This document shows positions 11,386 to 23,584 of a stretch of DNA of 64,000 bases, one piece after another. The position numbers and the translations under genes were made by a program. Position 1 is the first letter of the stretch, and every line of letters begins with the position of its first letter. This DNA is from Cymbidium sinense (taxonomy: Eukaryota > Streptophyta > Magnoliopsida > Asparagales > Orchidaceae): NCBI GenBank assembly GCA_021442155.1, contig CM038221.1, positions 48,824,860 to 48,888,859 on the forward strand, in the 5' to 3' direction. Below the pieces are notes generated by a model that worked only from the letters and a program-made list of their open reading frames with translations, had not been told where the DNA came from and made no database searches.

Positions 11386-11400
11386 TTCACTCGTACTCAA
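11386..11400. repeat. Target-site duplication of RTE LINE (right)
   Basis: TTCACTCGTACTCAA matches the copy at 8253-8267 with one difference. After it the interrupted gag remnant resumes. Confidence 0.9.
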
Positions 11401-12949
11401 CACTATAATAAAAATTTAAAGATTAAGCAGGAGCACGAGTGAGCACCAGAGAGCTTGTGGTTGCATCCCATGTAGCCAAGGAGGGTTCTCCCAGAGAGGT
11501 CTCCCACCGACAAGTTCCATCCCTCTCTCGATGGAGAAGAAGATTATCGAGGAGGATTCGCTTTCCCTACCATTAGCATATATGAGACATTGGATAGGTA
11601 GCACAGAAGGCCCTATGCCGGACTTAGGACTATCCTATGCCAGGTTGGCAGAGCATATAGACGCTCAGAGTTTGGTACCTTATTTGATTTGTCATTGTTG
11701 ATCCCTAGGAGTGTGAGGGGTTGGATCCATAGAGAGTGGGCCATGGAGGCTCAAGAATCTACTGAAAGAGAGAGAGGTATGCTTGGCGGTCGCGCCTCTA
11801 CTTTGATGGATTTTGGATCATCCCTCATCGGTCGAGCATTGAGGATTATTCTTACAGACACGCCATGGGTAGATCTCCCATTGAGGAGCAGTCGATGTTA
11901 CCTTCACACCGCTCTCCTCGTCGTCCACCATCACCCGTATAGCTCATAGCATCCACCAGTCCTGCCAAGATCTAAAAGCCCCCATCTGGGGAGAAACCAA
12001 CCCCTTTAGTGATTCAACTATGGTCAAAGGATCCCACTCCATCTACTCCATTGACTGGTGTGACGATGAGTTTCCTTACTCGACCTCCTACTTCAGTCTT
12101 GGTGAAGATGGAGTGGCGACCTCACAGTGTCATGGCCGCACCACCATCACCACCACCACCACCACCATCAGAGCTAGTGGCAGCGATAGTTGTAGAGGGG
12201 TAAGGGGATAGTCTTACAGTTCCCATGGTAGTGGATCTCCCTAGGGACACCACTCTAATGATGAGCAGTCATGAGCATATCTCTTTCAGTGAGAATGACC
12301 CTCCCAGAGCTAGCACTCTAGTTGTAGGCAGTGTTAGATGTATTTCATTCAGTGATCACAGCTCCTCCACCGGTCAGCCCCGAATGTTTGTGCCGACACG
12401 ATTAGATCATTCCTTGGATGAGATCATAGCAATTTATTTTGCCGAGAAGAAGGAACTATTGGGCAGTGATTGAACAGACTCAGAGGATGAGAGGGTGGCA
12501 TTTGATCCTAATGAGAATGACCTCCTTGAAGATTCTGTCGAAGTCCACATGATCAATACTAGGAGATCCCTCCATAGAGATTAGTAGAGCCAAGAAGGTA
12601 TTATAGTTGAAGAGGATGGCGCCGTCCATTCAACTCAACACCTCCTCCACCAACTTAGGTAGAAGGATGATCATATTAATAAAATGAGGAAGAAGATTGA
12701 AGAGTTGATGGCAGCAGTGTCAGCATTACAAAATTCAGCCCCGGTGTCATAGCCTTCTCCCATCGTAGCCGATAGAGTCAAGTTAGCACACACTTCAGAT
12801 CATCCTAGATACATTCTTGTCAAGGAAGATAGTGGTAGCTTGCATAAGATGGTGGTGGATAACACCTCCATGCATGAAAAATACATTAAACACATGGTGG
12901 AGTAACATATATAAGGATGTGTTGGCGCAAGCCCGAGGTGGCTCATCTA
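11401..12949 (+). pseudogene. Decayed gag region of element 0, right part
   Basis: Several short frames (11689-11949, 12009-12203, 12225-12473) are separated by stops and shifts. They are rich in Ser, Pro and Thr and include an ACC trinucleotide run at 12139-12168 that reads as Pro, Thr or His depending on frame. The stretch leads without a break into the gag core at 12950, so it is most likely the variable N-terminal part of gag. No family motif was recognised within it. Confidence 0.45.
12139..12168 (+). repeat. (ACC)n trinucleotide repeat
   Basis: A short run of CACCAT/CACCAC triplets inside the gag remnant. Confidence 0.85.
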
Positions 12950-13320
12950 TTCCAAAGGCTAAACCCTGCCCGGAGGAATTTTATGGTGTCCAATATCCTA
13001 AGGGATTTGTTCGTCCATCCTTCAAATTTTTTGATGGCAGTGGGAACCCCTGGCAGCACAGCACATTTCAAGGATGGATGTTGCAATGCCGGTGGCAGGA
13101 TGCACTTTTATTTTGTCTCTTTGTCAGTAGTCTGATAGGCATCGCATTTGATTAGTATGTTGAACTACCCAATGCTTCAATAAAGACATTTGTTGAGTTG
13201 GAGTAGCTCTTTATTAAGATATTTAATGGAGCTCAACAAAGGGTAATTGTGGTCGATCTCGTTGTAGCTCAACAACACCCCGGTGAGTCCCTTATTGATT
13301 ACATTCTTAGCTGGTGTAAT
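12950..13320 (+). pseudogene. Gypsy gag core domain, truncated
   Basis: In one frame this reads as the retrotransposon gag (capsid) domain typical of plant Tat-type elements: YPKGFVRPSFKFFDGSGNP, then a stretch ending SSLIGIAFD, then YVELPNASIKTFVELE, and RVIVVDLVVAQQHPGESLID. There are in-frame TAG codons at about 13153 (where family members have Trp) and about 13204 (Gln position). Both fit C-to-T decay of methylated CHG sites. The domain stops abruptly at 13320, where LTR A1 begins, so the C-terminal half of gag and all of pol are missing from element 0. Confidence 0.75.
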
Positions 13321-13739
13321 TATTGACCTCATTTTTAGGATGATCTCTTAACCCCTCCATCTTAGGCTTAGGATTTCTCTTATACTATAAGAGTTCCTTA
13401 GTCTTAAGACACATCTAGTGATTAGGTAGACACTCTAACCTAGCCCTAGAAGACTTAGAAGAGTTAACCATAGGAATAGGTCATGCCTTAGGGGTGTTAG
13501 GAAACTTCCTTTCCTTAGCCTAAACCATTCCTCACTTTCCTTCTTTCAAGTCAAACTCCAAATCAATTTTATTTGATTTTCTCCAAACTCAAATCAATTC
13601 TATGATTAAAATCTATGATTGAAATCCATGATCAAAATCCATCAAAAATTCCTAAGTCTAAATTTTGCCTAAGTCTTTAATCCTTCCCTTAAGGGCTTAA
13701 CCAAAATCATGATCGAAACCTACTCAAATCTTTGAGATT

Positions 13740-14520
13740 TTCTCATGATCCATTATATTCTCATTTGTATTCTCATATATAAATAAAATATAAATTCAAA
13801 CCCACCAAATAAAATTCATAATTCAAAATCAATTCATAAAAATTTCCTTAAGTCCCTTTAATTTTCATTAAAGGACTTAGCCAAAATCAACTCTGAACCT
13901 TGATCAAACCAATTCAAACTCATGAGATTTTCACAAAATTTATTTATATTCTCATATATAAATGAAATATAAGCATAAATCAGTCAAATCAAACCCTAAA
14001 ATTAAGTTCCAAATTTAAAATCCTTGAAATTCCCTTAAATCTCTTAATTTTCCATTAATGGATTTAACCTAAACTTTGATCCAACCTATTCAAACTCATG
14101 GGATTTTCTCAAAACTTATTTGTATTCTCATTTATATTTTCATATATAAATGAAATATAAATATAAATCAATCAAATCTAATTAAAAAAAATTAAATTTT
14201 AAATTAAAAATTCCCTTAAATCCTTTAAATTCGTTTCAATGGATTTAACCCAAATCATGATTAAACTCTTTCAAATTCTTGAAATTTTCTCATGATCCAT
14301 TTATCTTCTCATTTATATTCACATATATAAATGAAATATAAATTCAAACAATCAAAACTAATTCCAAAAAATCAAACTCAAATCCACTCAAAATCAAATC
14401 TAAGCCTTTCAAGCCAAAATCTTGAACTTAGCCAAATCACTTTCAAATCAAGCCAAATCCTTGATTTTCTCTCATGGTTCAATCAATCCTACAATCATGA
14501 GCTCATATATAAATCCAAAC
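13740..14520 (+). repeat. About 180-187-bp tandem repeat in LTR A1
   Basis: The marker 'catatataaatgaaatataa' recurs near 13774, 13954, 14141, 14322 and, decayed, 14503. Flanking sequence such as 'ctcatgatccattta' repeats with it. About five units are present here, against two or three more diverged ones in A2 near 33640-34080. Confidence 0.8.
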
Positions 14521-14689
14521 CTCAATCAAACAATCAAAATCCAAATCAAAAATCAAACCCAAAATCCTTTCATATTCTTCCTTTGAATATGAACTTTTCA
14601 AATGGATTAAAATCCATTTGACTTCAAACCACTTATAAATGGATTTATATTTCAATCATAAGTCCATATACAAGATCAATCAATTTCAA

Positions 14690-15560
14690 ATCAAGCTTTG
14701 ACCAAGCCATTTGACCCACTTAGGCTCACTTGACCTATAGTAACATAAAGTACCCTTATGAGCCAACTTTTGATCATAACCAAATTAGATTGAATTAAAC
14801 TCATATTTCCTCTCATCATGATCAACAATCATCATGGGATGATCAATCAACCAAATTGGGTCAAATCAAGTCAAACCTAAGGGTTGACCAAGTCAACACT
14901 TAACCTAAAATGAAACCTAACATAGCCAAAATCCACCATAGGCCAAATTGATTGAAACCATTGATCTAAATTCACTCATGACCTATGTTTGAACTTGACC
15001 AAGCCAACATTTGAGCCTAACCTAGCCCAATTGGTTCAAGTTGACCCATTTTGACCTAAAGGGCCAAAATGTGTCAAAACTTGATCTAAGCTAAATTGAT
15101 TGAAACTAATGGGTCAAGTCCATCCCGAATCACTTGTGGAACTTGACCAAAGCCTCAATTGGCAAACTAGATCCAACCTAGCCCAATTGACCTTAGACCA
15201 AACATGACCTAAAGGGGTCATGTTGAGCCAAAATTGAACCTAACCCAAATTGATTGGAAACAAAAATACCAATCCAATCCATATGACTAACCTAACCTAA
15301 ACCTACCTCAAATAGGTCAAATGGGTCAAATGGGTCAACTTGACCCATTTGACCTAAATGAAGTCATATGAGCCAAAACCAAATATATACCAAATTGAAT
15401 CAAACCAAAGCCACCAAAATATTTCAAATGGTCATATAAATTGGACCCAACCCTTGGTGTGACCTAATTTGGCCAATTGGTCAACTTGACTCAAGTTGAC
15501 CCATTTTGACCTAAATGGGTCAACATGAACCAAACCCTATCAAATGGATTCCAAATCCAA
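14690..15560. repeat. TTGACC/GGTCAA-rich field in LTR A1
   Basis: More than twenty TGACC or GGTCA words lie in about 870 bases on both strands. They include a perfect 15-bp inverted repeat (15324-15338 with 15340-15354, arms GGTCAAATGGGTCAA and its complement). TTGAC(C/T) is the core of the W-box bound by plant WRKY factors. The matching part of A2 (34100-35110) has the same character. Binding is inference; the repeat may simply be a simple-sequence field. Confidence 0.75.
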
Positions 15561-18500
15561 TGAAACTTGGAAACCTAGTTTCCCCACATACCTAACATGT
15601 CCAAAGTGGAAAAATAGCAAAATGGCCATTTTACCCCTAGGCCATTGAACAAATTTTGGCCTAACCCATGGGTATTTTGGTCATACCCTCTTCACAATCA
15701 CTTGAGGCTTTCCTAAAAGCTCAAGGGGACTTAGTGATGAGTGGTGCACCCAACTCAATGGGTTTGAGTCATCCCATTTGGCCCATAGACCAAACCCGAC
15801 CACATAGCTTGAAATTAAGTTTTCAAATTCCCTCCTAAGCTCAATTTGATGCACATGGGAAGTTAGCAATCCACTCAAGGGATCAAACTAACCATGTGCA
15901 TACTCAAAACCATCAAAATAACCTCTCCAATCTTAGAAATTGGATCAAAATGGTAAAGGAGGTGTCAACCGTCTGATTGCCATAGGGGGAGATATACTCC
16001 CCCTAATTCAATGAAATTTTAATTCACTCACTATTGATTGAAGCCTAGGAACCCTTAGTTATCATCAGAGAGCATTCCCAAGGTCTTGAGAGAGGATTAG
16101 AATTCTTCCTTCTTGGTTTTGCATAGTGCAAAAATAGGGGAGGTGGAGTGAATTGCTAACTTCCTCTACACTTGATTTCCTCCAAATTCCTTCTACATTC
16201 TTCATCTAAGGACCAATTCGAGCTCACTCAAGCTCACATTGAAGTTCCTATAGCAAGGAGAGAATCAATTCAATCAAAGCTGAATCTCAACTAAAGTGGT
16301 GTTGGTCTACCCATTGACCCACTCATCCCCAAGGCCTAGGAATTTCAATAGGGCTTTGTCTCCACCAGATGAAGCTACCTCATCAATCTCAAGCATCGGT
16401 GATCACCTCTGGTGAGGTATGGAATTCTTACTTAGCTTAGGTGGTGTTGGTCCTTTGTGAAAGAGATATTCATGGCATGTGAAATCCACCATTGGATAGG
16501 TTTGTAATTGTGCTTTGATGGTGTGGGTTGATTTTTGTATGATTCCATGCTAGATCGCTCAAATATTCCCTTAGATCATGGACGGTCTCCATTGATACTC
16601 AGGGAAGAACTTGGCTCATCTCAGCAATCCATCCACGTTTTAGATGGACGGAGATTATTTAGCATGTTTAGTAATTCATTTATCCTTTATAAACTGCGAG
16701 TGAATCCTTAGCCTTCCGATCTTTGATCGGATGGCTGAGGATATTAGTGCGTGTGCCGCCACCGCCATTTGGGATGTGACATTTAAGTCACACCCTCACG
16801 ACATGACACATGTAAAGAGCACTCCCATCCGTGTGTGCGGAGCAAGATTGGGATTATTATGTGCCTAATTAATTCATAATTAATCCATTAAACTTCTAAA
16901 ATTCATAACTCTTCCTAGAAAAATTAGAAAAATAAAATAAAAAATGCTATAGAAAGATAATTTCATTTAGAATATTTTAAAAATGATTTCAATAAACTTT
17001 GAATTACCCTTTTCTATGAATTTTGGTTTCTTTGAGAATCTTAATTAGCTAATTATTCTTTAATTAGGTCATCAATTGATGTCAATTTTAAGGGTTCATT
17101 TTAGGGGATGACCTTTGCCTCCCCTAATTTTCTTGAGATTTATTGAGGGATCAATTGGGAAAATTGTTATTTCATTCCTAATTATCCCTTTCATGTTATT
17201 AAGGGTAATTAAGGTATGATTAATAGTTTTACCCTATGATTATGGTTGATTAAGGTTAGATCCAATAAATGGAAGGTTTATAGAAGCATTTTGGGGCATT
17301 TCTCCTAAGCTATTCCCTAAACCCCCTCTTCTCTCCTTAATCCCCACTTAATTAAGGGTTAACTCATCGATCACCCCTTTATTCAATTAAAATTTCTTTT
17401 TTTAAAAAGTTCCAGAATTTAATTAATCTACCTTGGATAGATGCTTAGGTGTTTAATAGCTTAAGTTTAATTAAGGAAATTAAAACCCCTTTCATAAGTA
17501 TGAAAGGGTGTTTTGAAATTACTTAAGCTAAACTCCTTAGCTCAATTAACTTTTAATTATGAGCCAAATTGCATTAGGCCATTTCATTATTAGGTGTATT
17601 GTAAATTTAAATACCTTGTGGGTTTTATGTCATCTCATTGGCTCATAATTACTTAGTTAATTTTTCTAAGGTGGTGTAGGTAAGGGTTAATTAAGCCACT
17701 TAATTTATACTTTAACCTAATTAATGCTTTAAAATGGATTTAATTATCTAAAAATTAAACAAAAATACAAAATACATGTGGAATGGGTTAGGAATACCAA
17801 ACTCATCTCACCTTTTTAGAATTAAATCAAACTTCAAACTAAAAAAATCATTTTGAAATTCACTTTGATTTATTCTAAAATTTTATTATTCCTTAAGAAT
17901 GTCTTTAGGATTTAAGTAAAGTGAGTTTGTTTACATGTTTTCATTACTTTGGATCCTTCCCAACATGTTAAGTTGTATGCCATGTGATTCATGCATTCAT
18001 AATTTCATGTTTCAAAAGTTTGGTGAGATATAAGGTTCATTTGAAAAGGATCTAATGCTCACCTAATTTCACATCCTATTCATTCCTATGCTACCATCTA
18101 AGAAGGGTTACCTATACTTACATACATAAATTGCATAAACAAACAAATCTATTAAACAACTTTTGCATATTCCTTTTCCATTTCATTTCTTTTATATACA
18201 TGTTTGTACTTAAGGAAAGTGGTATATTAGTCTGGACAATCTCAAGGTTGCAAGGTTTTAAGTAACCCTAAGTAGGTTTTGTACCTTACACCTTTGGTTA
18301 ACAATAACATTGTACTCACTTATGCCTTTCTTACTTTCATGTATGTATGTGAAATTTTGGATAAGGAAAATCTTTTTCTACTTAAAAAAAAATCATGCAT
18401 ATTCAACTTCTAAATTTTTTAAAAATGGATTACTTAGCATGCATCATAAAGTGTGTTAACTACTCTCATTTGCATGTATAGATATGCTTAGGGTCCATCC

Positions 18501-19530
18501 ATATGCATGGAATATATGTTGGAAAAAAAATGAAGTAATGTGTGTTATGAGAATTTTGATTCATTTTATTTAATCTTAAAATGCCTTTCTTTTTTAATAG
18601 GTTTGTTTAAAGTTTATCTAAACTTAGGATTGATTAAAATATGTAATCAAAACATTCACCTAAATGAAACTAAAATAGGAACCTACTTTAGAAAATTGCT
18701 TATAGGAAAGAGAAGTTCTCTTCTCTTTTCCTCTCTTCATAACTTAGTAATTAATTATAGGTTTCACTTAAACCAAATTAAAATATGAAATTAAAATAAC
18801 CCAAAATACTTAAACAACATAAATGAAACCCTCCTCTAAGTTGAACAAGTTCTTCATACTTAGAAAATTTAAACCCAAAGTCCTAAGCTGAGCATACCAC
18901 ATAAACCTTCAAAACACACACATTAGCCTAAGTCACCACTTCTAGCCTTATGTTAGGTTAGTTCATGGTTTGATGTTATGTTTTGTTTTGTGATGAAATT
19001 TCTATGCTGTATGTTAGGGTGCATGCTCATAGAATGAATGGTAGGATGTGCTTAGTCTAACTATTCTTTTCTATAGAAGATTGTGCTTAAGGGGCGCTAT
19101 CATAAATAAAAATATAAATGCTTCTTGCTTGTAGGTGCTTATACCCCTTTGCATAATCCATAGGCTAGGTGGACTTAGTCACCCATGTGTGGGGTGATAA
19201 GTCCAATATACATGCTTGGAATTTGTGTGGTGTGATTTAACTAACTTTTATTTTGTAGGTGTTAGTTAGATTTATACTTTTGTTTTTCATGTAAAAAATT
19301 TGTATAATTAGGATTTTGGAATGATTTGTTATGGGGATTAGGATGAGCATTGGTCATAAGATCCTATCTTATGCACAATGTGAAGCCTTGGAGCATCCAC
19401 CTTCCAACCTTCCAAAGGAGGAACCAAAAGAAGGAAGAAGAAAAGAAAAGAAGAAAGAAGAATAAAGCTTGAAGACCCCCATAACAATGAATTCCTTTGC
19501 TTTAAATATTCATTTGTAATTCACATATAA

Positions 19531-19615
19531 GGGTAGAGCTCGGCTACCCAATTTGATATTTTTAGATTTGTGTGGTGGTGCCCGACCACAAATGACCAGT
19601 TATTCTTTTTGTGAT
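19531..19615 (+). other. Hairpin cluster in LTR A1
   Basis: GGGTAG (19531-19536) pairs with CTACCC (19544-19549). TGTGGT (19571-19576) pairs with ACCACA (19585-19590). The latter can instead pair, with one mismatch, with TGTGAT (19610-19615), the position of the third hairpin in the other copies. Confidence 0.5.
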
Positions 19616-21009
19616 TAGCTTTATAAATTGATTGATAATTTGTTTAGCTTTTGCATTAAGTGACATGATTTTCTTGATTTCTTCCTTGCTTTATGTATGG
19701 CCTGGATGTGGATTAGGCTCTTTAGGAAAAAAATCTTTTACCCAACTCAATAATTCAAATTAAAATTAAACAACTCATAACCTCACCTAAAGTTTAGGAT
19801 TAAAATCAAGATAAAAGAATTAGCAACTCCTTAGCTGGATGGGCTTTTTTTTATAATATCATGCACAACAACATCTTATTTTACTCTTGATTGGAGGGCT
19901 TCCATCTTTGTCAGAGAACTCGGCTTGACCTTTGAGGGTGGTGGTGGAAACTCACCTCTTCCCTTTTCCTTGATTTTGGCCAATAATCTAATTTCTCATG
20001 CATTAGTCATAAAAATCCTATTAGCCTGAGTCAAAAAATAATTGTCCAAAATGAAAATAAAAAATGAAATTTGAATTGCATTAGATTTAGGTCATTTGAA
20101 GTATGTCCCTTTACATGATCTAGTCTCTTTAGGGAGTGAGTTTAAGGAATTAGTCTCTTTCTAAATAATAACATCCTAGCTATCTTGCATAAGCATAAAG
20201 ACTTACCTACATGTATTTAAAATCATAGAGGAGTTAGTTGGACCACCCCAGTTGTAAGTCCAAGTGGGTTTGTCCTCTCTTATGGAGACAAAACCAATTA
20301 CTCATTTTCACCTTAGATTTAGGTTATGCTTCTGGCCCTCGCCAAAGCTCTCTAGATTTAGGTTTTGAGGTTGCTTCTCCCCTTTGTGAGCCATTAGCAA
20401 ATTCCTCACCTCTTAGGCATTTTTTAATCTTGTATTAAGGAATCTTAAGTCCTAAAATTCTAATGAAAATATAACTCAAACAAACTAAATCAATTTTAAA
20501 ATATAAAGCCCAACTATAGGATAGTTTGAGATGCTCACTAGGTCTCCAAGCATCGTGGGCATCTCCTACTTATTTTCCATTTTGGCCTTGATAATAACTC
20601 CCTCTTTGATCAATCTCATTTGATCTTCAAACATAAACTAATCGATTGATAGTCCTTCCTATTAAAATCTTCAGAGATAATGATCATTTACTTTAATCGA
20701 GAGTTTTCCTAAGGGATCTGTCCCTTAGGATGTAATTAACAAACCTGATTTAAAATAAACTCGCTTTACTTTTCCATGTAAAGTAGGGGAAGAATCTCTA
20801 GTACATATGCAGACCCATCATCCTTAGGAGTTCTTATTGAGGTAATTGGTTCCATTAAAGGGTAGTGGCTTCTGTCTTTTGAGATAGTACACTATTTCCT
20901 TGATGATGTATCCGATCACTTGAATAAGTATATCTATGGATCTGTGTGGCGTCTTACCATGATGAATTTCTATAAGGCATCCTCTTTCTTTTCTCACCAC
21001 AGATTTGAA

Positions 21010-21021
21010 AGGTGACTCCCC
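21010..21021 (+). other. Primer-binding-site-like remnant after LTR A1
   Basis: GGTGACTCCCC lies 8 bases after the LTR-terminal CA, in the same place and context ('cacagattt') as the site after copy 0b. The 3' half of the usual site is decayed or deleted. Confidence 0.45.
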
Positions 21022-21345
21022 ATTAAGAATTTTTTTTCACAGTAATTTAAGTATGAAATGCAAACCACAACTGTCTGAACAGCATGTCATTAAAATTCTA
21101 CTCAAGAATATTCATTGCCCAATCGCTTCATGCTTAAAGGGTTTGCAATTAAGACATTTGATAAATTAATCAACAAGGAGGCTAAAGGGAGGCCAAGCCT
21201 ACCTTTCCAAGATCACTAAAGCCTATCTAAGGCATTCAAAAAAAATCTTGGGTAGTAATAGTTGAAAAAAGCAAGGTTTCATAGGCCTCGAGCTTAGCAG
21301 TCTCCTCTACCACCACCTCTACTATCATAGCCACCTGTTTCAACA
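21022..21345 (+). other. Shortened leader of element 1
   Basis: Only about 320 bases separate the PBS-like site from recognisable gag. The stem-loop array of element 0 is missing here, as is most of gag, so an internal deletion is likely. Confidence 0.45.
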
Positions 21346-21846
21346 ATGGCCACCGCCATTACCTATAAGATCATCAGCAATTCATATCCACCATCAGGTA
21401 AATACTATTTATCTACTCTTGTTGACAAATTGAATAAACCATATTCATTTAAGAGAGAGATTGTTAGGAAGATCTTTAAGAACCTCTTAAAGAAGCCTGA
21501 TTTCCAATTATCAGAGCCTTGGAAGGCGAAGGATGTGGGCAAGAGTCATGACCCAAACTATTGCCCCTACCACCGCATACTAAGTCATGTCTTAAAAGAT
21601 TGATTTTACCTTTAAAGACTGGCTTGAACAGCTACAAGTAGAGTGCCATTGTCATAATAAGGAATGCCTACTAGAATAACCGTATAGTTCTATTAGGGTA
21701 ATCCTTGGGGATACACACGATCTTCTTAAGACAGAGGAAGGTTGGGATATCTCCTTCCCAAACCTCCAAGAAAATCATTTCTAACAGAAAGTTACCCTTG
21801 TAGGTGCCTGAAGCAGCTCAAACCTCCAACTCTAAAGAAGGTTTTT
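21346..21846 (+). pseudogene. Gag C-terminal remnant of element 1
   Basis: The frame 21346-21603 contains PYSFKREIVRKIF and KSHDPNYCPYHRILSHVLKD, a block typical of the region after the capsid in plant gypsy gag proteins, where a C-x-x-H-R-x-x-G-H-x-x-x-D pattern is common. A following frame continues with FTFKDWLEQ before decaying in stops (for example at 21601). The N-terminal capsid core is absent. Downstream the frame is lost where the nested B unit begins, somewhere between 21846 and 22215. Confidence 0.65.
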
Positions 21847-21847
21847 A

Positions 21848-23452
21848 TTGACCTCCACATATCTGCCATAAGTCAAGTCAAGCCCACAAGACAAATTTGA
21901 CGGACTCCGGAAGCGACAGTGCACAAATCGAGGCTCAAAATACACTTGATGTCACTAAAAATGGTCAAAATGACCTCTGATCGATGAACGAACTTCATCG
22001 TTTCCTTCAGAATATCAAAATTAATCAAAATATAGATATTGAAAAATCTAATGATCAATCAATTAAGCGCTCAAGCTATCAATATGTCGATATGCATGTC
22101 CGAGTTAGGAGGCACTGATGAGGGTCAAATGACCTCCGATCATAAATTGATCATGTCATTAGTTTTGGAATACCAAAATCTAAATAAGATTACCCTTTTA
22201 ATTTGGATGAATCTACGCAAAAATTGAGTGAGTGAAAGTGACGTCACATATTTTGAGCTGAAATTAACTCATTCACACTCAAACCAAATACTGATTGAAG
22301 GACCACATTGCATTCAGAATGATGTAATTACCCTAAATTAATATATATATTGACTATGTGTATTTATCAGTGTGAAATTCACATTAAAATATTTAATAAA
22401 TTCAAAATTTATTTAAAAATACCCAAATTACCCCTTTCTCCTATTTGGTCAAAGAAATTTAACAATAAAAAAAAAACTTAAAAGAACCACTCCCCATTTC
22501 TCAACTACTTCCTCATTCTCTCCCCACTCCCTCACCTCCCTTTTTCATTTTTCTATCATGCATTTCCTCTCATGTCCCAAAACTCCTCCCCTTGAATTTT
22601 TGAACTGTTGACCATTGCAGATCCTAAATCAGTTCCCATTTCCTGTTCCACGCCATGTACATCAGCTTGCATTATCAGTTAGCTCTGATGGCCGGGATCA
22701 AACTGCTAGCGTCTCACCAATGAATATATGATCACAGGAGTCTTGCCTCACCTAAGCTTGCTCTCCACGATCAAATATGCAAATACCAAATGAGACCCAC
22801 TGAAATTAGACCCAGAATAGAGCACCTGCTCACTGAGTTGCCAACTCACAGATCCCGCCTTCCCATCAACCATTTTCATGACCCCATTACTTTTTTCGCC
22901 TGGCTAATATACTAGCAGCCAATCCTTTTAAACTGAATTTAATGTTGATGCACAAGCGCAGTGGTAGCTTAACCTCCTTTTCTTTTACGCCCACCAATCA
23001 TTTAAAATCGATGCTGGAATTGGGTTCCTTCCCTTCACCATCCTTGATGTTTCAAAATAATCGGTCACCACAAAATTCTTCAAATGCAACCTCTAATTGT
23101 TTACACCATATTCCGTTTGTATAATTCACTTGAATGCCCCATTCTCATAATCCTTTCTTGAAGCTCACAACACATCCAAATTTCACCTTTTGCCATTGAA
23201 TATGGAAGAACATCGATGAATTCTTCCTTTAATTTTATACATTTCTTTAATAGCCCCATTTTATGCAGATCAAATGGGAAGAATATCGTGAGGTAATTCT
23301 TTCATACCGCACCTCGCTAGCCATCTTGTTTTCCACGCATAAAGGGAAGAACATAAGCAGAATTCTTCATTTGAGCATGCGCATCTCAGCATACCAACCC
23401 TCCTTTTTCAAGCAGAAGCCTCCAAAAAAAAATGTCGAACATGTGGGGATTT

Positions 23453-23518
<66 letters not shown>

Positions 23519-23530
23519 TATATATATATA

Positions 23531-23584
<54 letters not shown>

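Larger units (their letters stand above)
13321..21001 (+). repeat. LTR A1 (left copy), about 7.7 kb
   Basis: It starts TATTGACCTCATTTTT (decayed TG) and ends CACCACA. It aligns by eye through its whole length with 33143-41213. The order inside is: 'cttagtcttaagacac' block, AT-rich tandem units, TTGACC/GGTCAA field, a less AT-rich part (16300-16860), AT-rich DNA, the 'agtggtatattagtctgga' block (18210-18330), 'cccatgtgtggggtgataa', the hairpin cluster at 19531-19615, then the conserved 3' end. Open frames inside (for example 14331-14621) are chance frames. The copies differ widely, so if they are LTRs of one element it is old. Confidence 0.65.

Noticed and set aside
14331..14621. 96-codon Ser/Asn/Lys-rich frame
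   Set aside because: Low-complexity frame inside the LTR tandem repeat; no counterpart in LTR A2.
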